Below are positions 34,552 to 43,855 of a DNA stretch of 64,000 nt, one piece after another; position 1 is the stretch's first letter, and each line of letters begins with the position of its first letter. Source of the DNA: Lewinellaceae bacterium (GTDB taxonomy: Bacteria; Bacteroidota; Bacteroidia; Chitinophagales; Saprospiraceae); NCBI GenBank assembly GCA_024644235.1, contig JAHELJ010000024.1, positions 1 through 64,000 of the forward strand. Direction: 5' to 3'. The notes under the pieces were generated by a model. The model made no database searches. It saw only the letters and a list, made by a program, of their open reading frames with translations, and had not been told where the DNA came from. The position numbers and the translations under genes are program-made.

Positions 34552-35517
34552 ATGCAGCTGAAGATCTTTTCTAAATTTCGATTTCTCAAGATGTTGGTAG
34601 TCGCGCTAGTCTGCCTCTTTCCAGGCTGCAAAGAGGGCTCACAAGCTGTGATGTGGACCGTCACGTGGAGTCCGGTGACTCCATATGTTGCCGCCGGTGG
34701 TTACAACAATCAAGTTTTGATCTTCGATACAGAGACATTCCGTCTTCAAAAAGTAATGCCCATTGGGAGGGGAGTGCTGCGGATGGCCTGGCATCCTACG
34801 GAGCCATTGCTGGCCGTAGCTGCAGAGGGACCGGCCTCGCGCATTATCAATTTAAAGGACTACACCTTCAAACAGCTGCCCGGTATAAACGAAGGAACCA
34901 GAGCGATTGCCTGGAATCGAAACGGCACTGTGCTAGCCTCAGCAAACTATGACGAGAACATCACTTTCTACAGCAAGCAGGGTGATCTCATCATGGAAAT
35001 CGATTCCGCCTCTTCGAAAAGTTTCGTTGCAATAGACTGGCATCCATATAAGGACGAGATCATCACTACTAGCGACAGTGTCCGGATCTTCAATATGCAG
35101 GGTGAGATGCTTTTCAGGTATGCACATCGAAGAGAAGATGCACTGATGCTTTGCGTCCAATGGCATCCTTCTGGTGCATTCTACGCTGTTGGAGATTACG
35201 GCGATTTCGACTTCGGCTACACTCCACTACTGCAATATTTCGATCCGGAGGGGCTAAGGATTTTCTCCTCTTCAGTGAGTGTAGCTGAATATCGAAACAT
35301 GAGTTGGTCAGCCGATGGAACGCTTTTGGCCACGGCCAGCGATGCGCTGCGGATTTGGACGAAGGACGGAGATTTGAAGTTTGAACAAAGATCCCAGGCC
35401 CCTCTTTGGGGAGTAGACTGGAGTCCCGACGGGCATCACATTGTCACTTCGGATGAGCACGGAAAGATCAAGCTTTGGAACGACCGGGCAGTATTCATTC
35501 AAGATTTAGTCTATTAG
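34552..35517 (+). CDS. WD40-repeat lipoprotein
   Basis: A 321-residue protein with a signal peptide and lipobox (LFPGC, C26) followed by about seven WD40-type repeats. Examples are VTWSPVTPYVAAGG, MAWHPTEPLLAVAA, IAWNRNGTVLASAN, IDWHPYKDEIITTS, VQWHPSGAFYAVGD, MSWSADGTLLATAS and VDWSPDGHHIVTSD, which complete one propeller. It should sit on a membrane face as an interaction platform. The FKBP-type isomerase gene follows after 4 nt, so both are probably made together as periplasmic lipoproteins. Confidence 0.85.
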   Translation: MQLKIFSKFRFLKMLVVALVCLFPGCKEGSQAVMWTVTWSPVTPYVAAGGYNNQVLIFDTETFRLQKVMPIGRGVLRMAWHPTEPLLAVAAEGPASRIINLKDYTFKQLPGINEGTRAIAWNRNGTVLASANYDENITFYSKQGDLIMEIDSASSKSFVAIDWHPYKDEIITTSDSVRIFNMQGEMLFRYAHRREDALMLCVQWHPSGAFYAVGDYGDFDFGYTPLLQYFDPEGLRIFSSSVSVAEYRNMSWSADGTLLATASDALRIWTKDGDLKFEQRSQAPLWGVDWSPDGHHIVTSDEHGKIKLWNDRAVFIQDLVY

Positions 35518-35521
35518 AGAT

Positions 35522-35953
35522 TTGAAATGGACCTCATGCTTTTTGGTCATCGCTTTACTGGCTTGTCAACAGTCAACTCAAAGCACATCAGAAAATCAGA
35601 GTATCTCATCCGACTCGGGAAGCTTCATTGTAAAGACCCTTCAACCCGGAACCGGAGATCCCTTGGAGCCGGGAGATGATGCCATCATCGAGGAGGAGAT
35701 GAAATACTCGTCTGGGCCGATTTTATTCTCAACTGCGGAATTGGGACATCCTGTTCGGTTTACAGTTGGAGCCGGCCAGGTTATCGAAGGAATCGATTCA
35801 GGTATTCGAGGTATGAAGGTTGGTGAAGTAAGAGAGCTTGTCATCCCACCACGCCTAAGTAAGAGAGCTGTTTATCCGGATTTTCTATCTCCGGATTCCA
35901 TCCTACATTACAAGATTACTTTGGTGGACGTAATCCGTTCAGATTCTATTTAA
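35522..35953 (+). CDS. FKBP-type peptidyl-prolyl isomerase lipoprotein
   Basis: A 143-residue lipoprotein (lipobox LLAC, C15) with an FKBP domain at residues about 40-140. The characteristic stretch is VIEGIDSGIRGMKVGEVRELVIPPRLS, equivalent to the G-W-x-x-G-x-x-GM-x-x-G-x-R-x-L-x-I-P core. The aromatic at the start of that core is replaced by Ile, so activity may be weaker than in FKBP12. The initiation codon is TTG at 35522; no ATG gives a full signal peptide. It lies 4 nt after the WD40 lipoprotein and probably folds or escorts partners in the periplasm. Confidence 0.85.
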   Translation: MKWTSCFLVIALLACQQSTQSTSENQSISSDSGSFIVKTLQPGTGDPLEPGDDAIIEEEMKYSSGPILFSTAELGHPVRFTVGAGQVIEGIDSGIRGMKVGEVRELVIPPRLSKRAVYPDFLSPDSILHYKITLVDVIRSDSI

Positions 35954-35960
35954 CACTTCA

Positions 35961-38228
35961 TCATTGCCAGTAAGTAAGAACTTCCTGAAACTCCTTTTCA
36001 TCTAAAAGCTCCCGGAAGACAAAATCGTTGGCGTAGGAATGGAACAAATACAGATTTCCCTGGGATACCGCCTTTCTCAAATGATCTAATGCCTTGACAG
36101 CATCTCCAGTCAACGCATATACCCGAGCCAATTGATAGTCAATTTCTCCAAACTGAAAGGCCTCTCGCATTGAATCTAGTCTGGTGACCTGAGTCTCTGC
36201 TGCATCTTCACTACCTATCAGTTTGAGGGAGGTTGCCAGCAAGGCTTGTGCACTATAATTTTGAGGTTCCGCAGTAACAACTTGTTGAAAGTATCTAACG
36301 GCATCCTCAAACCGGGATGACAGAAGTGCGAGCCTGCCTCTAAGCATAGGTTCGGTATGATCTCCAGCCATTTTTTCTGCCTTCTTCAAAAACGACGATG
36401 ATTCCTCATGCTCTCCAGTGAGCAAACATTCTTCTGCAGCTCTTAAATAGCATTCTACCCACTGATCTGTTTGATTCACTGCTAGATTGTCATCAAGTAG
36501 GCCCTCAATGGCATCCCATTCTTTCAAACGAACCAATGCCCTGATCATTAGCCATTTGGCAAAGTCCCATCCACCATGCCTGATCAGATTCTCTCCTACT
36601 TCCCTTGCGCCGGTGTTGTTTTGATGCTCGAGATCGATCTGCATTTTGAGATAGAGACGGGTACGGCAGCGAGCACAATTGCCGTAATCGAGGTCATCCT
36701 CATCAATGTACTGATATATGGCCAATGACGTGTCCGGATCATTAATGAATTGTAACCCTAGGACAATAACAGAGGTGTTGGTGATCAGATCAAAGGGAGC
36801 CAGGAGAAGCTCATCATTGAGATGTTTGAAGATTAGATTATTTCTGCCCGTAAGCAATGCGTCGTAGAAATTTAGCAAATTTCGCTGCCGATGATCGACC
36901 TCCTTTAGTCTTCCTTTGATATCCGTCAAGAGCGAATCTGCATGTGCGAATTCATCAATGTTATAATAATGGCTGAGCCTCAACATGTGGGCCTCGAAGT
37001 AGTTAGGATCGAGTTCAATGGCCATATTCAGATGTTCGATTTCGCGGTCTTTGTCTTCCGCCTCTTTGGCCAGAGCCAATTCTCTATAAGCGGCAAATTT
37101 GGGAATATTAGATTCGAGAAGGAGATTGCGATCCCTGTCGTCCTCAATGGCTAAAGCTCCCATAACCAACTGTCGCAGTTCTTCCACACCTGGTGATGGA
37201 TCGTCCAAGCTGCATTTTACCGGAGGCAGACCGGTGATTACCTTCTTAGTTTTGGGATCACTGATCGTAGCCTCCAACAGAATATCATCACCACTGGGAT
37301 AGATATTGCCCTGGATAACTCTGGAAACACCAAACTTCCTCGCCAGCATGTCCATCGGATCACGGTTGAAAGTGGAAGCGACCATTACATTTGTGTATTC
37401 TTCCACACTTTCCTCCGACACGACGGTAGCAATCTCATTCAGAGTAATACTGTGTATCAGCCTGTCGGCCACCATTTTTCCGACAAAGTCTACCGAGGCA
37501 TCTGAAGTGTTGTTCTTAAAATCCAGGACAGCTATCGAAGAGGAAGAAAGCTGCTCCCCGATCGAATTTGGACCAAACAGATCAAGGACCTCCTCTCTGA
37601 AAATGAGCAAGAGTATGACGATTAGAGCCAAAGTTGAAGCCCAGCCCACCCAAGACCTATTCTTCACACCAGGCTCTCTATGGTTGATCTTTCCTGATAG
37701 CTGTTCAAGATTTGGAACCAGAGCCTTGGTACCTGCCAAGGCATAGATGTTAATTGGTTCAACGACATTTTTAAAGTGGACCTGTCCAATGGAGCTGGTT
37801 TGGATGTCGTTTTGGTTAGACACATCACGAGCAACTCTTTCGGAAAACAGTATTGATCCCGGGATGCCACAGCTCTCTATCCGGGATGCTAGGTTGACGG
37901 TATCGCCATACACACTCTCCTCCTCGAAAAATACATCTCCACTGTGTATTCCGATCCTGACCGGTACCAATGGATCTCTACGGAACACCTTCTGCACATC
38001 ACCTGCACATCTGACGGCATCAGCTGAACTTTCAAAAATACATATGCAACCATCACCCAGGAAATGAATGATTTCACCTCCGAAAGAAGGTACCGAAACC
38101 GACAATGTATCGCGAAAGATCTTGGCTGACCGACGCCCCTTTTCTTCGTCCTTCTGCATCATGGCTGTGTAGCCATCGATGTCCGCAAATAGCACCGCAC
38201 GCAGTTTTCGGTTTTTTTTATCTTCCAT
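35961..38228 (-). CDS. Membrane-anchored class III cyclase with TolB-like and TPR domains
   Basis: A 755-residue regulator. Residues 8-170 form a class III cyclase domain with metal-binding D16 (FADIDGYT) and D59 (FLGDGCICIF) and the Asn/Arg pair in VNLASRIE. The adenine-specifying Lys position holds H55. A single membrane helix lies at about residues 192-210. It is followed by a TolB-N-like domain (SIAVLDFKNNT, VGKMVADRLIHSI, VIQGNIYPSGDDI) and TPR repeats to the end. The arrangement puts the cyclase in the cytosol and the sensing part outside. It resembles the cyclase at 6115-9117 only in its first domain. It is monocistronic and convergent with the FKBP gene. Confidence 0.9.
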   Translation of the reverse strand: MEDKKNRKLRAVLFADIDGYTAMMQKDEEKGRRSAKIFRDTLSVSVPSFGGEIIHFLGDGCICIFESSADAVRCAGDVQKVFRRDPLVPVRIGIHSGDVFFEEESVYGDTVNLASRIESCGIPGSILFSERVARDVSNQNDIQTSSIGQVHFKNVVEPINIYALAGTKALVPNLEQLSGKINHREPGVKNRSWVGWASTLALIVILLLIFREEVLDLFGPNSIGEQLSSSSIAVLDFKNNTSDASVDFVGKMVADRLIHSITLNEIATVVSEESVEEYTNVMVASTFNRDPMDMLARKFGVSRVIQGNIYPSGDDILLEATISDPKTKKVITGLPPVKCSLDDPSPGVEELRQLVMGALAIEDDRDRNLLLESNIPKFAAYRELALAKEAEDKDREIEHLNMAIELDPNYFEAHMLRLSHYYNIDEFAHADSLLTDIKGRLKEVDHRQRNLLNFYDALLTGRNNLIFKHLNDELLLAPFDLITNTSVIVLGLQFINDPDTSLAIYQYIDEDDLDYGNCARCRTRLYLKMQIDLEHQNNTGAREVGENLIRHGGWDFAKWLMIRALVRLKEWDAIEGLLDDNLAVNQTDQWVECYLRAAEECLLTGEHEESSSFLKKAEKMAGDHTEPMLRGRLALLSSRFEDAVRYFQQVVTAEPQNYSAQALLATSLKLIGSEDAAETQVTRLDSMREAFQFGEIDYQLARVYALTGDAVKALDHLRKAVSQGNLYLFHSYANDFVFRELLDEKEFQEVLTYWQ

Positions 38229-38382
38229 TGATGTTGAGGTGGGCCATAGGATTTATGTGCTACAAGCAGATGTGGCTGTTCAGCCCTTCAAACGCCGCCT
38301 TAGGGGGTAATTTAGGCATAAATCCAGATTATTCTGGGTGTCAGACTTCGGAGCTGATTGAAAATCTCAACTCCACCGCAGA

Positions 38383-39531
38383 ATGATAGCAGTAAGGTCG
38401 AGGGATATTGCAGGAGCAGAGATCGCCTGGTTTGCTCCCCTTTGCAACGGAGATTTTGAGTATCTGGGAGTTCACGACAGCCGTTTCAAAAGCAATTGGG
38501 AAAACACTTCTAAAATCGTTCGAACAGCAGATCGACTCGGATTTCGGAATATACTCTGTCCATCGTCATATCAGGTTGGGCAAGACACACTAGCCTTTGC
38601 TTCGGCAGTCGCTCCTCAGACGAGCAATATCAATCTACTGACTGCAATCCGATGTGGTGAGGTTCATCCTCCCATGCTTGCCCGGGCCATTGCTACCCTC
38701 GATCATATCCTTAAAGGACGGCTCACTATCAACATCATTTCATCTCCTCTGCCGGGCGAAGATCTGCCCTCCGCAGCCCGATACCTGCGATCACGCGAGG
38801 TCATCGAAATATTGCAGCAAGCATGGACCAATGATTTCATCGATTATCAGGGAGAATTCTATTCGTTCAAGCTTCCGACCGAACCCGTGATGCCTTACCA
38901 ACAAAATGGTGGTCCTCTACTCTACTTTGGAGGCTACTCCCTAGATGGAGTCGATTTGTGTGCCCGGCATTGCGATGTCTATTTGATGTGGCCAGCTACA
39001 ATTGATAAGCTGGGAGAGCAAATGAAACTGGTAAGTGAAAAGGCTGCCGGCTACGGACGAACCATTGATTTTGGCTTGCGAATTCATGTGATTGTGCGAG
39101 AATCGGAAGCTGAAGCTCGGCAGGCAGCTAAGAATCTGATGTCAAAACTCGATGAAGAATTGGGTATTAATATCAGGAACCGGGCGCTCGACGCCAAATC
39201 ATACGGGGTGTCTCTCCAAAGCCAACTCAGGGAAATTTCAGACGTGGAAGGATATGCAGAGGATCTGCTATGGACAGGAATTGGCCGTGGCCGTTCGGGA
39301 TGTGGCGCCGCACTGGTTGGCACTCCGGAACAGATCATCCAAAAGATTGAGCAATACAAGGACCTTGGATTCCGGTCGTTTATTTTTTCCGGCTATCCTC
39401 ACTTGAAGGAATGTGAACTGTTTGGACGACTGATTCTTCCTCACTTGGAGACCGTTTCACTTCCTGAAGTATATCAAAGAATACCGGAAGCTGAGCCTCC
39501 CACCCCGCTGGCTGCCGGGATCAGAAAATAA
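38383..39531 (+). CDS. SsuD-like flavin-dependent monooxygenase (LLM class)
   Basis: A 382-residue bacterial-luciferase-fold monooxygenase with the layout of alkanesulfonate monooxygenase SsuD. Typical stretches are WFAPL at the start, [77 protein letters not shown] and [13 protein letters not shown]. It needs reduced FMN from a separate reductase, which is not adjacent. SsuD relatives cleave sulfonates, nitrilotriacetate-like compounds or dimethylsulfone. A Na+/solute symporter follows after 12 nt, so the two form a probable uptake-plus-oxidation unit. Confidence 0.9.
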   Translation: MIAVRSRDIAGAEIAWFAPLCNGDFEYLGVHDSRFKSNWENTSKIVRTADRLGFRNILCPSSYQVGQDTLAFASAVAPQTSNINLLTAIRCGEVHPPMLARAIATLDHILKGRLTINIISSPLPGEDLPSAARYLRSREVIEILQQAWTNDFIDYQGEFYSFKLPTEPVMPYQQNGGPLLYFGGYSLDGVDLCARHCDVYLMWPATIDKLGEQMKLVSEKAAGYGRTIDFGLRIHVIVRESEAEARQAAKNLMSKLDEELGINIRNRALDAKSYGVSLQSQLREISDVEGYAEDLLWTGIGRGRSGCGAALVGTPEQIIQKIEQYKDLGFRSFIFSGYPHLKECELFGRLILPHLETVSLPEVYQRIPEAEPPTPLAAGIRK

Positions 39532-39549
39532 ATCGAAAATTACTTGGAA

Positions 39550-41103
39550 ATGGGAGTTGACCTCTTCATTGTTGTTTCCTACTTCGCCTTTATTTTGGTC
39601 ATAGCCCTATCGGGTAAAGGCGGAGCGGGAGTCAGTGCTGAGCAATACTTCCTAAGTTCCAGAAATCTGCGATGGCATTCGGTTGCGATTTCGACGATTG
39701 CCACTAATGTACACGGATATCAGTTTTTAGGTATGATGGGATCAGCCTATCTGTACGGCTTTGCACAAGCTAATTTAGAGATCAATGCAGTGCAGGGATT
39801 ATTTCTGGCTGCCTTTGTGTTTGTTCCCTTGTATCTCCGTCAGAAAATTATCACAATAACCCAGTTCATCCAAGAAAGACTGGGCAATACCATCGGGCGT
39901 TTCTACTCACTTGCCAATATTGGTCTTCTTTCTACCGTGGGTCTTGGAGCGGCACTGTTCTGGGGCGCTTATGCTGCAGACCTCACCTTTGGATCATACC
40001 TTACCTTTCTCGGAGACGATAATCTGACCAGGGTCACCTTGCTCATAGTAGGTTTGGGTGTATTCTCAGCCATCTACACCTACTTTGGGGGATTGGGGGC
40101 TGTAGTGAGAACCGATATCTTGCAGTTCTCCATTCTCACTTTGGGTGGCATCATTCTGATGTATATTTCACTAAAGCAATTGGGAGGCTGGCAGGAAATG
40201 CAAAGGCAAACACCTGAGCTGATGCATCTCCATCTCCCGGCGGATCATCCCACCTTACCTTGGATTGCCATCTTTGGAATGTTTTTATTAAACATCAACT
40301 ATTGGTGTGCTAACCAGGCAGTAATGCAACGATCTCTGGCAGCGAGAAGTCTCAAAGATGCTCAAGTGGGGCTCATGGTAGGCGGTCTGATGAAATACCT
40401 GATGGCATTTATCATTATTGTTCCCGGTGTTGCGCTGGCAGGATTACTAAAGGAAAACCCTCTCGCAGATCCCGACCAGACCTTCCCTTATCTGGTCACC
40501 AATTTCCTACCAGTGGGAGTACGGGGAGTGATCCTGTGCGCCCTCTTTGCTTCGCTGATGAGTACGGTAGATTCACTATTCAATTCACTTTCCACTTTGT
40601 GGTCAGTGGACATCATGAAAGGATGGTTGAGACCAGACCGAACTGACCAAGAAATGGTGTCCGACGGACGCAAGATGATCATAGCGACCTTATTCACCGG
40701 AGTGTTTGTGGGCTGGATTCTGGCTTATACCAAGTTTGGAAACCCCGGAATTGCGTTTACCCACACTCTTAATGAATTGCGGTACTATGTGAACTGCGGT
40801 ATCGTAGTACTGATAATCGTCGCTGTTTTCTTCGTAGTAAGAAACAGAAGATGGGTACTGATCGCCTTCCTTGCCACCGGACCACTCCATATTCTTTTTC
40901 AATATGCTAATCCTGCTATGAATTATTTTGTCAGATCGATGTGGGTTATCCTGATCGCTCTGGCCATTGCTGCAAGCTTCAACTTCATTTCCTACCACCG
41001 AACCTACCAAACCAAAGTGTTTCAATTTGCATCGAGAGAAATTAGACTATTAGGTTGGCTTATGCTTATTTCGCTGGGCCTCTTTCATTTTATCTGGAGC
41101 TGA
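39550..41103 (+). CDS. Sodium:solute symporter (SSS family)
   Basis: A transporter of about 517 residues with around 13 helices. It differs from the symporter at 17430 and is closer to the SGLT-like branch: YFLSSRNLRWHSVAISTIATNVHGYQFLG, the TYFGGLGAVVRTDILQF helix, ANQAVMQRSLAARSLKDAQ and ALFASLMSTVDSLFNSLSTLW. The start is either TTG at 39544 or, more likely, ATG at 39550. Its position directly after the SsuD-like gene suggests that it imports the monooxygenase substrate, a replacement for the ABC importer normally found with ssuD. Confidence 0.9.
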   Translation: MGVDLFIVVSYFAFILVIALSGKGGAGVSAEQYFLSSRNLRWHSVAISTIATNVHGYQFLGMMGSAYLYGFAQANLEINAVQGLFLAAFVFVPLYLRQKIITITQFIQERLGNTIGRFYSLANIGLLSTVGLGAALFWGAYAADLTFGSYLTFLGDDNLTRVTLLIVGLGVFSAIYTYFGGLGAVVRTDILQFSILTLGGIILMYISLKQLGGWQEMQRQTPELMHLHLPADHPTLPWIAIFGMFLLNINYWCANQAVMQRSLAARSLKDAQVGLMVGGLMKYLMAFIIIVPGVALAGLLKENPLADPDQTFPYLVTNFLPVGVRGVILCALFASLMSTVDSLFNSLSTLWSVDIMKGWLRPDRTDQEMVSDGRKMIIATLFTGVFVGWILAYTKFGNPGIAFTHTLNELRYYVNCGIVVLIIVAVFFVVRNRRWVLIAFLATGPLHILFQYANPAMNYFVRSMWVILIALAIAASFNFISYHRTYQTKVFQFASREIRLLGWLMLISLGLFHFIWS

Positions 41104-41189
41104 GCACTGGTTCTAAGGTGACTTATTCTTTGACAGCCGTCTAGAGGATGTAAATCATTTATTCATATCCAAAGAAACTTATTCTAAAC

Positions 41190-41666
41190 ATGGCGCAGAA
41201 CAACATCTTGAATGTCATTCTCAAAACGATTTCAGAAGTACAGAAAAAGAACAAGGCAAACCCCAGAGAGGAGACGGCTGATCCAACCGTATTCGATTTA
41301 CTCAAGGGGAAATTGAAAACAATCGATGAAAAAAGCAGGCAGAAAAGAACCTCTCGGGGTAAACCAAACAGTATCCTTGATTTGATCAAAAGAGAAATTG
41401 AGGGAGCACGCCGAGAAAATAAAAAAGATCCGAACATAAAAACGGCACCAAGCTCTGTATTCGACAACATACTTAAGAAAGTGGAGGAAGGCCCACGCCG
41501 ACAAGCTAGTGCAGGTATTCGTAAAATTATCCAGGACTATCAACTGGATGTGACTCGAGTACCCCAGGATATTTTGCGGCAAGTGCAGGACAAATATAAG
41601 TCAGACCGAAAAGCATTTGACCAGCAATATGCTAAGGCCATACATGACCTGGCTAAAAGATACTAG
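41190..41666 (+). CDS. Small protein with an internal duplication, unknown family
   Basis: A 158-residue, highly charged, mostly helical cytosolic protein. Two copies of a repeat of about 40 residues can be aligned: residues 4-43 (NNILNVILKTISEV...VFDLLKGKLK) and 60-98 (NSILDLIKREIEGA...VFDNILKKVE). Each has an Ile/Leu-rich helix, a basic linker, a P-x(4)-T-A-x(2)-[TS]-VFD turn and a second helix. A C-terminal helical unit (residues 105-158) follows. No domain is recognised. It lies upstream of the acyltransferase and desaturase genes and may be co-transcribed with them. Confidence 0.7.
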   Translation: MAQNNILNVILKTISEVQKKNKANPREETADPTVFDLLKGKLKTIDEKSRQKRTSRGKPNSILDLIKREIEGARRENKKDPNIKTAPSSVFDNILKKVEEGPRRQASAGIRKIIQDYQLDVTRVPQDILRQVQDKYKSDRKAFDQQYAKAIHDLAKRY

Positions 41667-41771
41667 AGATAGGATTTTGAGTGTTTAGCAAATGGAGCCG
41701 GCGGTTTTATCCACTGGCTCCTATTTTCTTTTGCAGGTCGAAATATATTATGCTTTCCATATTTTGCGGGG

Positions 41772-42644
41772 ATGTTTACGGCATTTGGTTATTACATTTC
41801 CCTACCGTTTATATATGGTATCTCTTGGCTTCCATTCCCCCTGCTCTACCTCCTATCCGATTCGCTCTATGTGGTCATGTATTTGATCCTGGGATATCGA
41901 ACAAAAGTTGTCAGGACAAATCTTTCCAACGCATTTCCCAACAAGACTAGATCTGAACTTCGTCAAATTGAAAAACAATTCTATCGCTATTTCTGTGATC
42001 TGATTCTTGAAACCATCAAGACACTAACGATTGCATCAGCACGAATCAAGGATCGCGTATCATTTGACGATCCGGGAGTGTTTGCCAGATATTTCAATGA
42101 GAAGCAGAGTGTCATCATCGTCATGGGGCATTTTGGCAATTGGGAATTTGGCGGAGTCCGATTTAGTCAAATGGCGCTGCATCAACTATATGTGATTTAT
42201 CATCCCCTCCACAATCACTATTTTGATCGTTTGCTTTATCAGATGCGGACGAGACATGGTACAAAACTATATACCACCAAACACGCTGTAAGAGGTATGG
42301 TTGAAGACAGAGGTAAGGTGACGGCAACCGCATTCATTGCAGACCAAACTCCAAATCCCGAATCCGCCTACTGGACCACATTCCTGAATCAGGACACACC
42401 AGTTTTTACAGGAACCGCTAAGATTTCGAAGATGCTCAATTATCCGGTTATCTATATTTCGATTCAGAGACCACGGCGAGGAAACTATGCCATGACAGCT
42501 GAGGTTCTCGTCGAAGACCCTTCCCGAATGACTGAAGATGAGATCTCGGAAATTCACACAAAGAGACTGGAAAAGGATATTATGCATAATCCTCACATCT
42601 GGCTATGGACGCACCGGCGCTGGAAGCATAAAAAACAACCATAA
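41772..42644 (+). CDS. LpxL/HtrB-like lysophospholipid acyltransferase
   Basis: A 290-residue membrane-associated acyltransferase of the lauroyl/myristoyl transferase family. The catalytic H(x4)E motif is H120-FGNW-E125. Conserved family stretches include the N-terminal membrane segment, GYRTKVVRTNLSNAFP, ADQTPNPESAYWTTFLNQDTPVFTG and the closing LEKDIMHNPHIWLWTHRRWK. In Bacteroidota such proteins add acyl chains to lipid A, aminolipids or flexirubin-like lipids. The fatty-acid desaturase gene starts 12-18 nt downstream, so a lipid-modifying unit is likely. Confidence 0.92.
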   Translation: MFTAFGYYISLPFIYGISWLPFPLLYLLSDSLYVVMYLILGYRTKVVRTNLSNAFPNKTRSELRQIEKQFYRYFCDLILETIKTLTIASARIKDRVSFDDPGVFARYFNEKQSVIIVMGHFGNWEFGGVRFSQMALHQLYVIYHPLHNHYFDRLLYQMRTRHGTKLYTTKHAVRGMVEDRGKVTATAFIADQTPNPESAYWTTFLNQDTPVFTGTAKISKMLNYPVIYISIQRPRRGNYAMTAEVLVEDPSRMTEDEISEIHTKRLEKDIMHNPHIWLWTHRRWKHKKQP

Positions 42645-42662
42645 TACTGTACTTTTGTGGTT

Positions 42663-43649
42663 ATGCTGGAAGGGAAAGAGCTGATTTTGGCCACACGTAA
42701 ATATGCCAAGGAGGATCGACGTAGGAGTTGGTTCCACCTTTTAACCACATGTTTGCTGATCGTGCTGGCTTATGCGGGAGCAATTGTCAACATACACATC
42801 ATACCGCAATTACTATGTGGAGTTTTGGCAGCCCTCTTGATGTCACGTATGTTCATTATGTACCACGATTATCTGCATAAATCGATTTTGCAAAATTCGG
42901 TTGTGGCTAAAGCTATTTTCACCATTTACGGCATGTTCTTGCTGGCTCCCGTCAGCATATGGAAACGTTCACATGATTATCACCACACCCACAATTCGAA
43001 ATTATATACCTCAAGCATTGGCTCTTTTCCCCTGGTAACGAAAAAGGAGTTCTTGAATGCCAGCCCACAAGAAAGACGGATATATCTTTTCATCAGACAT
43101 CCGCTGACTATAGCTATGGGTTATGTTTTCGTTTTCCTCTGGGGTATGTGTATCCGAACGCTCTTTCGCAGCTCTCAAAAGCACCTGGATGCCTTTGCAT
43201 CTCTAGTGCTCCATTTTGGGGTTGCCACCGCTATTTGGCTTGTTTTTGGCGCACAAGCATTTCTGATCGGATTTTTACTGCCTGCCCTGATTTATAGCGC
43301 ACTCGGAGGATATCTATTCTACGCCCAGCACAATTTTCCTGGGGCGAAATATAAGTCGAAAGAGGAATGGAACTATGTGTACGCAGCACTTCATTCCTCG
43401 AGTTATATGAAAATGAGCAAATTGATGCATTGGTTTACCGGCAATATCGGATACCATCATATTCATCACATCAATTCACGCATTCCTTTCTACAAACTTC
43501 CCCAGGTCTTTCAAGAGATGAAGGAGCTGCAGCAGGCAAGCACCACCTCATTATCGCCAGCTGACATTTTGAGGTGTTTACGTCTCAAAGCTTGGGATCC
43601 GGAAACTGGCAAAATGGTTGGTCTCAACGAAATTTATGCCACTGCCTGA
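42663..43649 (+). CDS. Membrane fatty-acid desaturase
   Basis: A di-iron desaturase of about 328 residues. Three histidine boxes are visible: HDYLH (H70-H74 counting from the GTG at 42657), HDYHHTH (H106-H112) and GYHHIHH near residue 273. There are four membrane segments in the usual spacing. The start is ATG at 42663 or the GTG two codons earlier. It should introduce a double bond into membrane or acyl-carrier-bound chains. It is probably co-transcribed with the acyltransferase. A 17-nt sequence at the 3' end of the gene is repeated just past the stop (43622-43638 and 43658-43674). Confidence 0.93.
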   Translation: MLEGKELILATRKYAKEDRRRSWFHLLTTCLLIVLAYAGAIVNIHIIPQLLCGVLAALLMSRMFIMYHDYLHKSILQNSVVAKAIFTIYGMFLLAPVSIWKRSHDYHHTHNSKLYTSSIGSFPLVTKKEFLNASPQERRIYLFIRHPLTIAMGYVFVFLWGMCIRTLFRSSQKHLDAFASLVLHFGVATAIWLVFGAQAFLIGFLLPALIYSALGGYLFYAQHNFPGAKYKSKEEWNYVYAALHSSSYMKMSKLMHWFTGNIGYHHIHHINSRIPFYKLPQVFQEMKELQQASTTSLSPADILRCLRLKAWDPETGKMVGLNEIYATA

Positions 43650-43855
43650 ACGAATTGTCTTAACGAAATTTATCCAAGAATATTCATGTGCCGATGACAA
43701 TTGCTATTTTGGAACAGAGCCAAGCGTCCTTTCATTTCCTGTTCGAAAGCATTCAGATGTTTAGTTTATTGACTACAGCCTTTGGCTCACATTAGTTTTC
43801 AAAGCTGGTTAGTATGAGCATTCATTCTATCATAATTGGGTTTAATAACTTAACC

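Noticed and set aside
42650..42657. TACTTTTG as a Bacteroidota -7 promoter box before the desaturase
   Set aside because: It fits TAnnTTTG, but no matching -33 TTG lies at the right distance and transcription would start at the ATG itself; probably chance.
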